NCBI GenBank assembly: GCA_964618455.1
Contig: CAZUAQ010000042.1
Location: forward strand, 1-50,159
DNA length: 50,159 bases
DNA from: CAZUAQ01 sp964618455
Lineage (GTDB): Bacteria > Planctomycetota > Phycisphaerae > UBA1845 > PWPN01
Reading direction: 5' to 3'
This document shows, in pieces, positions 43,519 to 50,159 of this stretch. Position 1 is the first letter of the stretch. Each line of letters begins with the position of its first letter. A program made the translations under genes and the position numbers. The notes beneath the pieces were generated by a model. It ran no database searches, was not told the origin of the DNA, and was given only the letters and a program-made list of their open reading frames with translations.

Positions 43519-44991
43519 TCAGCGCCGGCTCAGGCAGCGTTGGATTCGCGCGACCGTCTTGTCTTTCCCCAGCAGCACGAGCGTGTCGCCGATGCCGGGG
43601 CTGACGGTGTTGCCGCTGACCGCCACGCGGATCGGCTGGGCCACCTTGCCCATGCCGACCGACTGCTGCTCGCAGACCTGTTGGATCAGCGCTTCGAGCG
43701 ATTTCTGCGTCCAGGCTTCGGCGGACTCGAACAGCGGCAGCAGCGTCTCGAGCATGGTGTAGCCCTCGCCGTCGTTCTTGGCGAGGACTTTCTTGACCGC
43801 CTTTTCGTCGTATTCGATGGCATCATCGGGCCGAAAGATGAAGCCCGACTTGGTCTCCAGATCCGCCAGCGTGCGGATGCCCTTGTTGGCACGGAGGAGG
43901 TGCCGCCGGGTGGCGTCGTCGAGTTCGGTCCCGGCAAACGCGGACTCGGGATTGGCCTTCACGTAATCGTCAAACGCCGCCACCAGACGGTCCTCATCGA
44001 TGGCGGCGAGCCAGTCGGTGTTGAACGCCAGTAGCTTGTCGCGATCGAACTTGGCGTTCGCGCGGCCCATGCCGACGATGCCGAACGCTTCGATCAACTC
44101 CTCGCGCGTGAACTTCTCGCGATCGGCTTTGGGCGACCACCCCAGCAGGGCGATGAAGTTGAGCAGCGCCTCGGGCAGGTAGCCCATTTCGCGGAAGAGG
44201 TTCACGTGCACCGCCCCGTCACGCTTGGAAAGCTTGCGCCCCTGCATGTCCATGGTCAGGGGCATGTGGGCGTAGCGCGGCGTCGGCAGGCCGAGGGCGC
44301 GCTGCAGGGCGATGTGCCGCGGCGTCTGGGCGAGGAACTCCTGCCCGCGCATCACTAGATTCACGCCCATGGCGCCGTCGTCCACGACATTGGCGAGGTG
44401 GTACGTCGGCATGCCGTCGGCTTTGCGGATGATGAAGTCGTCGAGTTCGTCGGCCGACAGGGTCACGTGGCCCATGATCTCATCTTCGACGGTGATGTCC
44501 TCGGCGGGCGCGACGAATCGCACAACCACCGGGCGGCCTTCGGCCCGGGCTTTCTCCACCGCATCGGCATCGGGAAACGCGCGCGGGCGGATGTAGCGGA
44601 AGTTGCGCTTCTCGGCCTGGGCTTTTTCTCGCAGGGCGTCCAGTTCTTCGGTGGTGTCGAAGGCGTAATAGGCCCGGCCCGATTCGAGCAGCGTGGCGAT
44701 GGCGGTCTCGTAGTGCGCCATCCGCTGTGACTGGTAATACGGTTCGTGCGGACCGCCGACCTCGATGCCTTCGTCCCACTCGATTCCGAGCCAATGGAGA
44801 TCCTCGACGATGGCTTTCTCGGCACCGGCGACGTTGCGCGCCGTGTCGGTGTCCTCGACGCGCAGGATCATCGCCCCGCCGCTCTTCCGCGCGAGCAGCC
44901 AGTTGAACAATGCGGTCCGGCAGCTTCCGATATGCAGATGCCCCGTCGGGGATGGGGCGAATCGCACGCGTAACGGTTCGGTCGTACTCAT
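43519..44991 (-). CDS. gltX: Glutamyl-tRNA synthetase
   Basis: 490 residues, usual length for a class I GluRS. The signatures are present: FAPSPTGHLHIGSCRTALFN (HIGH motif), MQGRKLSKRDGAVHVNLF (KMSKS as KLSKR), ILRVEDTDTARNV. It charges tRNA-Glu in the cytoplasm. Its start overlaps the stop of pssA (TGATG at 44989-44993), which makes it the last gene of a psd-pssA-gltX operon. GluRS and non-discriminating GluRS cannot be separated by eye. Confidence 0.96.
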   Translation of the reverse strand: MSTTEPLRVRFAPSPTGHLHIGSCRTALFNWLLARKSGGAMILRVEDTDTARNVAGAEKAIVEDLHWLGIEWDEGIEVGGPHEPYYQSQRMAHYETAIATLLESGRAYYAFDTTEELDALREKAQAEKRNFRYIRPRAFPDADAVEKARAEGRPVVVRFVAPAEDITVEDEIMGHVTLSADELDDFIIRKADGMPTYHLANVVDDGAMGVNLVMRGQEFLAQTPRHIALQRALGLPTPRYAHMPLTMDMQGRKLSKRDGAVHVNLFREMGYLPEALLNFIALLGWSPKADREKFTREELIEAFGIVGMGRANAKFDRDKLLAFNTDWLAAIDEDRLVAAFDDYVKANPESAFAGTELDDATRRHLLRANKGIRTLADLETKSGFIFRPDDAIEYDEKAVKKVLAKNDGEGYTMLETLLPLFESAEAWTQKSLEALIQQVCEQQSVGMGKVAQPIRVAVSGNTVSPGIGDTLVLLGKDKTVARIQRCLSRR

Positions 44992-45974
44992 CAGGCTTGT
45001 TGTTTCCTCAGGGTGTCTTCTTCCTCGGCAGGCTCATGGGCCTGCGTGTCGCCGGTGTCCTCGTCAGCGGGAAGCTCGCCGCGACGCCACAGTCTCACGT
45101 AGCTTACAGGGCCGCTCAGGACGAAGGTCCAGGCCACTGCCACCGCCACGATCTCCGTGAAGATCCACACCAGCGGGATCGCCAACACCATGACGACCAC
45201 GTGCTCCAGGGGACGGCGTTTCAGCAGCGTACTGACGAAGTGGCGGTAGGGTAATCGACTCACCATCAACAACGCCAGTGCCAGCCCCGCAAACGGCAGC
45301 ACACGCGCGATGAACGCCCCCAGAATGGCCAGCCACTGCGCTTCGTGCGTCACGTATTCATGCAGGAAAATGAGTGCGACGAGCCCTGCCGCCGCGCCCG
45401 GCGAGGGAAGGCCGCGAAAGCCCTCGTGCGAGGCCTCCTCCGCCGTGGCTTCCACCGTGAATCGCGCCAGCCGCAACGCCGCACAGCACAGGAAAATGAT
45501 GCCGATCAGCACCGAGAACTGCCCGAATCGCAACCACACGAACGGCGACGCCCCCGGCGGAAACTCGCGGTGAATCAACGTCACCATCATCAGCGCCGGC
45601 GCGAGCCCGAAACTCACCGTGTCCGCCAACGTGTCCAGTTGCTCGCCGAACTTGCTCATGGCCCCGGTCTTGCGCGCGACGCGCCCGTCCAGGGCATCGC
45701 AGACCGCCGCGCCGATCAGCAGCCAGAATCCGACAGCGAGGTAGGTCGGGGCGTTGGCTTCGAAGAACTCGCTCATCAGCGTCGCTTTGCTGTCGGGCGC
45801 GATCCCCCTGCCGAAGTCGTACATCTCCAGCCCGCAGGCGTAGATGGCGGCGAAGCCGAGTACGAGGTTTCCCAGCGTCAGCAGCGTCGGCAACGTCGGC
45901 ACGTGCCGCAAGCGCCGCTTCCTGCGCCGTCGCGTCGACTCGGTATTTTCGTGATCGCGTACCGCCTTGAACAT
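44991..45974 (-). CDS. pssA: CDP-diacylglycerol--serine O-phosphatidyltransferase
   Basis: 327 residues, integral membrane. The CDP-alcohol phosphotransferase motif D-G-x2-A-R-x8-G-x3-D-x3-D is complete in DGRVARKTGAMSKFGEQLD plus TLAD. Several hydrophobic segments follow. It makes phosphatidylserine from CDP-diacylglycerol and serine; the decarboxylase gene lies just upstream (11-base gap), so the pair supplies phosphatidylethanolamine. The first about 20 residues and last about 30 are charged and cytoplasmic. Start ATG 45974 has only a weak ribosome site. Confidence 0.93.
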   Translation of the reverse strand: MFKAVRDHENTESTRRRRKRRLRHVPTLPTLLTLGNLVLGFAAIYACGLEMYDFGRGIAPDSKATLMSEFFEANAPTYLAVGFWLLIGAAVCDALDGRVARKTGAMSKFGEQLDTLADTVSFGLAPALMMVTLIHREFPPGASPFVWLRFGQFSVLIGIIFLCCAALRLARFTVEATAEEASHEGFRGLPSPGAAAGLVALIFLHEYVTHEAQWLAILGAFIARVLPFAGLALALLMVSRLPYRHFVSTLLKRRPLEHVVVMVLAIPLVWIFTEIVAVAVAWTFVLSGPVSYVRLWRRGELPADEDTGDTQAHEPAEEEDTLRKQQA

Positions 45975-45985
45975 GTGAGATAAGC

Positions 45986-46714
45986 CTATGACTGTGTTGC
46001 TGCCGGTTCTTTGGAGGCCACGGCATCACGACGCGCGGCGGTTCGCCGGGCCATGACCGTTTCCGCCCCGCGCACGCGGTCGCCGATCGCCACCGCCGTC
46101 TGATAGTTCACGTGGCCCGGCACGATCAGCTCGGTGCGCGAGCCGAACTTGATCAGCCCGATGCGCTGCCCCGCCACCAATCGATCTCCCGGCTTGAGAT
46201 CACAGACGATCCGCCGGGCGATCAAGCCCGCGATCTGGCGGACAACGATCGGGCCGGTGTGCGGCGGTTCCGGATCGATGATGATCGTGTTGGCCTCGTT
46301 CAGCCGGCCGGATTCGGGATTTCGCGCGTCCAGGTACTGCCCCGGCTGGTACCGCACCGCCCGGACCCGGCCGGCGCATGGGCTGCGATTCACGTGCACG
46401 TCGAAGACGCTCAGGAAAATGCTGATTCGCGAGGCCGGTCCGGCGATATCCTCATGATCGGCCAGCTTGGCGGTCTCCACCACTTTTCCGTCGGCCGGGG
46501 CGACCAGGGCGGCGTCATCGTCCGGGGGCTGGCGGTGCGGATCGCGGAAAAAGGCGATTCCCGCCAGCCAGGCGACACCGAAAATCCCCGCGATCGGCCA
46601 GCCGGGCAGGTAGCCCCGCGCCGCCAGTACCAGCGCCGAGACGCACACGCCTCCAAATAGTAGCGTGATGATGGCCATCTCGCGCCGGCCCGCCGGCGCC
46701 AACGGTACACGCAT
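45986..46714 (-). CDS. psd: Phosphatidylserine decarboxylase
   Basis: 242 residues. N-terminal membrane anchor (about 13-55), then APADGKVVETAKLAD, FLSVFDVHVNRSPCAGRVRA and the self-cleavage site KFGSRTELIVP (GS; Ser becomes the pyruvoyl group). This is the short psd type without long N-terminal extension. It decarboxylates phosphatidylserine to phosphatidylethanolamine. It leads the psd-pssA-gltX operon. AGGA near the start is close but weak. Confidence 0.94.
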   Translation of the reverse strand: MRVPLAPAGRREMAIITLLFGGVCVSALVLAARGYLPGWPIAGIFGVAWLAGIAFFRDPHRQPPDDDAALVAPADGKVVETAKLADHEDIAGPASRISIFLSVFDVHVNRSPCAGRVRAVRYQPGQYLDARNPESGRLNEANTIIIDPEPPHTGPIVVRQIAGLIARRIVCDLKPGDRLVAGQRIGLIKFGSRTELIVPGHVNYQTAVAIGDRVRGAETVMARRTAARRDAVASKEPAATQS

Positions 46715-46994
46715 GGTCCTGTGGCCTCCCAGTATCCGAATCCTTTTATCGTAGTCGAACCGATTCCGGCGAGCCAGAATTCGCCGATTTCGATCACGCC
46801 TCTAGGATGAGTGTGGGCGAATCGCAACTGGACAGGATTCCGAGCACGACGCCCCCGGGCGCGGTGGTCGACTGGGACACGATCATGCCCCGGTTTCATT
46901 GCCATCGTGCGGGGTCTCTTGGATAATCACGCTTCGCCTCACGACACGACGGGCCGTGAACCTGACACACACTTGAACACAAAGGAGACGAACC

Positions 46995-47483
46995 ATGAAG
47001 CGACAATGGCTGACCGGACTGACGATGGTGACCCTGACGGGCTTGTTAATCACGCTGGCCCCCGATCAGCGGGCCGACGCACACTGCCAGGTGCCCTGCG
47101 GGATTTATGACGACTCCGCCCGCATCACGCAGATGATGGAGGACACCGCCACGATCAAGAAAGCAATGCTGAAGATCAACGAGTTGGCGGGGCAACATGA
47201 GGCCCAATCGCTCAACCAGTTCTCGCGCTGGGTGAACACGAAGGAAGACCACGCCTCGCGTATCATTACGACCATCTCCGAGTACTTCCTGACGCAGAAG
47301 ATCAAGGATGTTGCCCCCGGCGAGGACGGCTACCAGGATTACCTCAAGCAACTGGCGGCCCACCACAAGGTCATGCGCGCCGCCATGAAGGCGAAGCAGA
47401 CGGTCGACCCCGCCAACGCCGAAGCGCTGCACAAGGCCATCGAAGGCATCGCGCCGTACTGGAGCAAACGCGCAGGATCGTAG
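46995..47483 (+). CDS. sodN: Nickel superoxide dismutase with Sec-type signal peptide
   Basis: 162 residues. The nickel hook HCQVPCGIYDD (His30, Cys31, Cys35) matches the family HCxxPCGxY. Upstream is a 29-residue signal-like peptide, MKRQWLTGLTMVTLTGLLIT then LAPDQRADA, with cleavage expected at ADA|HC so that His30 is the new N-terminus, as the nickel site needs. The rest is the four-helix bundle (IYDDSARITQMMEDTATIKK onward). It dismutates superoxide and here would act outside the cytoplasm. AAAGGAG lies seven bases before ATG 46995. No SodX-type protease is seen; signal peptidase would do the maturation. A long hairpin follows the gene. Confidence 0.94.
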   Translation: MKRQWLTGLTMVTLTGLLITLAPDQRADAHCQVPCGIYDDSARITQMMEDTATIKKAMLKINELAGQHEAQSLNQFSRWVNTKEDHASRIITTISEYFLTQKIKDVAPGEDGYQDYLKQLAAHHKVMRAAMKAKQTVDPANAEALHKAIEGIAPYWSKRAGS

Positions 47484-47561
47484 GCAGACCTATATCCGAT
47501 ATCGCGTCTCTTTAGATCCAGCATGCCGTTCACCCGACCCAACGTGGACGGACGATATCAG

Positions 47562-47606
47562 CCCCGGGTAAGCTCCGCTTGTGGCCAAAGGCGGGCTTAG
47601 CCGGGG
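47562..47606. terminator. Long hairpin between sodN and the hydrolase gene
   Basis: CCCCGGGTAAGC (47562-47573) pairs with GCTTAGCCGGGG (47595-47606), 12 positions with one mismatch, and CCGC/GCGG (47575-47578 and 47591-47594) extends it inward. TTTCTCATT follows. It serves as a bidirectional terminator candidate for the converging genes ending at 47483 and 47624. Confidence 0.55.
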
Positions 47607-47623
47607 TTTCTCATTGACGAGCA

Positions 47624-48571
47624 CTATTCGCCGCGGACCAGATACCGCTCCAGCCAGTCGTGGATGATCGGGCACATGGCGGGGGTTTGTTCGTGCTGGG
47701 CGTCAAACCGTTCGATGCGACAGGCGTCGGGACGGTCGAAGAGAGCGTAGAGCGGCTCGATATGATCGCGGATGCGGTCGACGCCTTCGGGCGGCGTGAG
47801 CGGATCGCGCGTGCCGTTGAGGCTGAGGCGGGCGCGAGGCACGATCAGCTCGTTGATCTCGTGGGCGGCGAAGTGCTTCAGCAGGCGCGGGACGTAGTAG
47901 TAGATGCCGTGGCCGCTGAGGTGGCGGTGATCGATCAGGGCATCGAAGTCGGTCAGGCAGCAGAGGTCGATGCAGCAGCGCACGCGTTCGTCCAGCGCCG
48001 CCAGCCACCACGCCTTCGTCGCCCCCATGCTCATGCCGAACGCCCCGAGTCGCGACGCGTCGACCTCCTCGCGCGACGCCAGGACATTCAACGCCTGCCA
48101 CTCGTCGAACATCATCATGCCGAACAGCACCTGCCCCCGCCACAGCATCGCCTTGAACGTGTCCTCCTCGCCGCGGCGGCCGTCTTCGCGATCGGCCATA
48201 CGCTCGCCGAAGCACCACGAATCGATCGCCAGGGCAACGATGCCTTGTGATGCCAGCACGGGGGCGAGCGGCTCGAGCACCGGCCGGCCGTGCAGCAGTT
48301 CCTCCTTGCCGGTGTCGTAGTTGCCGCCATGCCAGTGGATGTACAGCAGGCCGGGCGCCGGGCGCGGTCGTTCGTCGGGCAGCAGCAGGATGGCGGGCAC
48401 GGGCTCAATGCCGTTGAGGTCGAGCGTGAGGTGCTCGAGCGTGAAGCCGTCGTGCCGTTCGGTGCGGCGGAGCGTCGCGCGAGGCGTCTCCGCCGGGGGA
48501 AGATCGCCGAGAAGCGACCACAACTCGCGCCGCCGTGACGCCTGGTGCGTGGTGAACTGTTCGGGGGTCAT
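47624..48571 (-). CDS. Alpha/beta hydrolase (dienelactone-hydrolase/acetyl-esterase-like)
   Basis: 315 residues from ATG 48571; longer in-frame readings upstream are Arg/Pro-rich and lack a ribosome site (none is clear here either). The fold is plain: PGLLYIHWHGGNYDTGKEEL (oxyanion region), the nucleophile elbow GAFGMSMGATKAWW, an Asp in LNGTRDPLTPP and a His in QHEQTPAMCP. It hydrolyses an ester, possibly acetyl groups on sugars, and has no signal peptide. Substrate unknown. Confidence 0.85.
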   Translation of the reverse strand: MTPEQFTTHQASRRRELWSLLGDLPPAETPRATLRRTERHDGFTLEHLTLDLNGIEPVPAILLLPDERPRPAPGLLYIHWHGGNYDTGKEELLHGRPVLEPLAPVLASQGIVALAIDSWCFGERMADREDGRRGEEDTFKAMLWRGQVLFGMMMFDEWQALNVLASREEVDASRLGAFGMSMGATKAWWLAALDERVRCCIDLCCLTDFDALIDHRHLSGHGIYYYVPRLLKHFAAHEINELIVPRARLSLNGTRDPLTPPEGVDRIRDHIEPLYALFDRPDACRIERFDAQHEQTPAMCPIIHDWLERYLVRGE

Positions 48572-48859
48572 GGCAACATCGTACCCGGGCGCGTGCCGGT
48601 GGCACAGTCGAGGTTCGGTAGAAGACATGATGGCCGCCGGTGCGGAACGCCCGAGATCGAACTCAGACGAAGCGGGCCAGTCGCCCGGTGAAAGGCGCAA
48701 GGCTGGAGTCTGTATCATTTCTTGGCCAGAAGTCCGCGCCGCGCAAAATGACGGGGCGCCCGGCCGCCATAACCGAACGCCCCGCCCGTGCGAAAGATGT
48801 ATCATTCGAAGCGCGACGTTGCTGTTCCGGGATCGCCGCGCATCATCGACCGCCTCCGA

Positions 48860-50137
48860 TCACGGCTCTTCGGCAAACTCGTACGGGCCCATGTCAACGG
48901 TGCCGACGAAGCGCGGCTGCCCGTCGAGATCGGTCGGCGTCGGCTCGGTCGTATTGCCGTCGTCGTCGAGGTCGGTGTGATCGGCGGGCACCCAGCTGTC
49001 GAAGCCCGCGTCGATGGCGGGCGAACCGGCTTGCAGGCGGAGATCCCCGTAGTCGTCATCGGCGGTGCCCCATTCGGTGTCCGGCCCGGGCCCCGGCGGT
49101 CGAACGAAGAGCGGATCGAGGTCGAGATTGCCCTCGCCGGCGTGTCCGCCCTCGACGATGCTGTGCGTGATTACGGAAGGTGTACTTGGGATCGGTGGAT
49201 CCACGATCTTGCGATGCCCCCAGAAAATCGAGTTGATCACCGTTGCCGGGGCTGGATCGAATGAATAGATCGCATCACCATAGATTGATCCATTCCCCGC
49301 AAACGTGCAATTGATGTATTGATCGGCGTTGACCAAATCTCGAAAGATCGCACCGCCGTACGTTGAACTATTCGCACTGAAGAGGCTGTTCATGAAGCTG
49401 AGCGTAGCATAGTCCATTAACACCGCGCCGCCATACTGATTTGAGGCGTTGCCCGAGAATACGGTATTGGTAATGACCCCCAATCCCGAAGAGATTTGAA
49501 TCGCTCCTGCATTTGATGCGCTATTCCCGGTAAAATGCGATCGTGAGATCATCAGCTCATCCGAACCATTGACACTGATGGCACCACCAGTGCCCCCGCG
49601 ATTGTCGCTGAATATGCTATCCAGGATTGTGGCTCGACAGTCGTCGAGATACATACCGCCACCCGAGGCTTTCGAATGATTACTGGAGACAACGCATCCG
49701 ATCATCACCAATTCGCTATCATTGGCTGAAATCGCTGCACCCGAGTGCTGTGAGTGATTATCGATTACTCTGCAATGGAGAAGATTGAGGTTTGCCCTAT
49801 GGAGGAGCATCGCTGTGGATTTCAGTTCACCATCATTTGATATCCAATGCGCTCCAGTCATGGTCAGACCATCCATGGTGACCGGATACCCAGCCCTGTC
49901 GAGCGTGACTACCACCGGACAATTGTCCTCACGGTTATCGTTATCAGGCGTATCATCTCTGAGAACATCACCGCTCAAAATGGACTGATGAACATCGATA
50001 TCCCGCACATCCGGATCGTCGGCTGCCCAACCAGCATATCCTCCTATCAATGATAGTCCACTGTATATGTGAAATGTTTCTGTGTGTGATCTTTCGCCAG
50101 TCTCAGAACGCGTGTGAGAAGCATGGTTATCCCGCTT
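48860..50137 (-). CDS. Beta-helix surface protein with choice-of-anchor Q tail, 5' end broken or lost
   Basis: The frame is open from 50137 to the stop at 48860 (about 425 codons). A right-handed parallel beta-helix is clear: AMLLHRANLNLLHCRVIDNH, SKASGGGMYLDDCRATILDS, SNAGAIQISSGLGVITNTVF, STYGGAIFRDLV. The tail ends AGSPAIDAGFDSW…DMGPYEF, the choice-of-anchor Q pattern. The family-typical lead TETFHIYSGLSLIGGYAGWA runs upstream of the only available start (TTG 50050), and the frame is closed by TGA at 50138-50140 and 50153-50155. No signal peptide or start is found. Either a frameshift or decay has cut it, or the true start is in another frame beyond the window. The helix half is noticeably AT-richer than the tail half. 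Confidence 0.7.
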   Translation of the reverse strand, partial: KRDNHASHTRSETGERSHTETFHIYSGLSLIGGYAGWAADDPDVRDIDVHQSILSGDVLRDDTPDNDNREDNCPVVVTLDRAGYPVTMDGLTMTGAHWISNDGELKSTAMLLHRANLNLLHCRVIDNHSQHSGAAISANDSELVMIGCVVSSNHSKASGGGMYLDDCRATILDSIFSDNRGGTGGAISVNGSDELMISRSHFTGNSASNAGAIQISSGLGVITNTVFSGNASNQYGGAVLMDYATLSFMNSLFSANSSTYGGAIFRDLVNADQYINCTFAGNGSIYGDAIYSFDPAPATVINSIFWGHRKIVDPPIPSTPSVITHSIVEGGHAGEGNLDLDPLFVRPPGPGPDTEWGTADDDYGDLRLQAGSPAIDAGFDSWVPADHTDLDDDGNTTEPTPTDLDGQPRFVGTVDMGPYEFAEEP

Positions 50138-50159
50138 TCAATCGATGGAGCATCAGGTT

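Noticed and set aside
41680..44034. 784-codon rightward open frame across two leftward genes
   Set aside because: It spans the end of gltX and most of the GH20/GH67-like gene, both clearly real; Arg/Gly/His-rich shadow.
1..50159. Search for CRISPR arrays, insertion sequences and phage genes
   Set aside because: No regularly spaced repeats of 25-40 bases, no transposase, integrase or structural phage proteins were seen.

Overview
The window is high-GC bacterial chromosomal DNA that most resembles a planctomycete, perhaps of the Phycisphaerae type. The reasons are: a large protein of the PVC-type CxxCH haem-binding class; many exported proteins with VCBS/FG-GAP, ASPIC/UnbV, thrombospondin-type-3 and dockerin-like calcium modules; zinc-ribbon membrane proteins; a sulfatase; families such as DUF5010, DUF5722, DUF4432 and DUF362; and frequent TTG or GTG starts. 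The assignment rests on gene content, not on a marker-gene phylogeny. No phage, insertion sequence or CRISPR array was seen.

Layout. 1-1.3 kb: the end of a nucleoside-type ABC importer (two overlapping permeases). 1.4-4 kb: an exported sugar-hydrolase-like protein coupled to an exported nitrilase-fold amidase. 4.3-5.7 kb: two unrecognised small proteins. 5.7-10.3 kb: a Vitreoscilla-type haemoglobin, an exported dockerin-like protein and a 994-residue GH36-like protein, all leftward. 10.5-12.5 kb: a calcium-rich thrombospondin-type-3 protein. 12.8 kb: tRNA-Lys(TTT). 13-21 kb: two giant VCBS/UnbV/TPR proteins around a zinc-ribbon membrane protein. 21.5-26 kb: a degenerate ketosynthase, a sulfatase, a four-helix membrane protein and a DUF4432 epimerase-like enzyme. 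26-26.7 kb: a ParD/ParE-type toxin-antitoxin pair behind a palindrome. 26.7-30.3 kb: an exported subtilase and a zinc-ribbon membrane protein. 30.6-32 kb: MqnD and a Nudix hydrolase. 32-38 kb: an exported DUF5722 and lipoprotein pair opposite a giant CxxCH protein. 38.3-43.4 kb: an orphan response regulator, a sulfotransferase, a DUF362 protein and a GH20/GH67-like protein. 43.5-46.7 kb: a psd-pssA-gltX operon. 47 kb: an exported nickel superoxide dismutase. 47.6-50.1 kb: an alpha/beta hydrolase and a beta-helix protein whose 5' end appears broken.

Together the genes suggest a heterotroph degrading complex, partly sulfated polysaccharides outside the cytoplasm (GH-like proteins, sulfatase, epimerase, subtilase, CxxCH protein). 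Core functions are interspersed: menaquinone synthesis by the futalosine route (MqnD), phosphatidylethanolamine synthesis (PssA, Psd), GltX and tRNA-Lys. Oxygen and NO handling is represented by the haemoglobin and Ni-SOD.

No complete new multi-gene system can be proven here. The best leads are the mirrored VCBS/UnbV/TPR pair and the palindrome-in-promoter element in front of one member, the ketosynthase that has lost its catalytic residues, the Ser/Met-rich protein, the four-cysteine dockerin-like tail shared by two exported proteins, and the signal-peptide-bearing Ni-SOD. All functions are inferred by reading the sequence; no database search was run.
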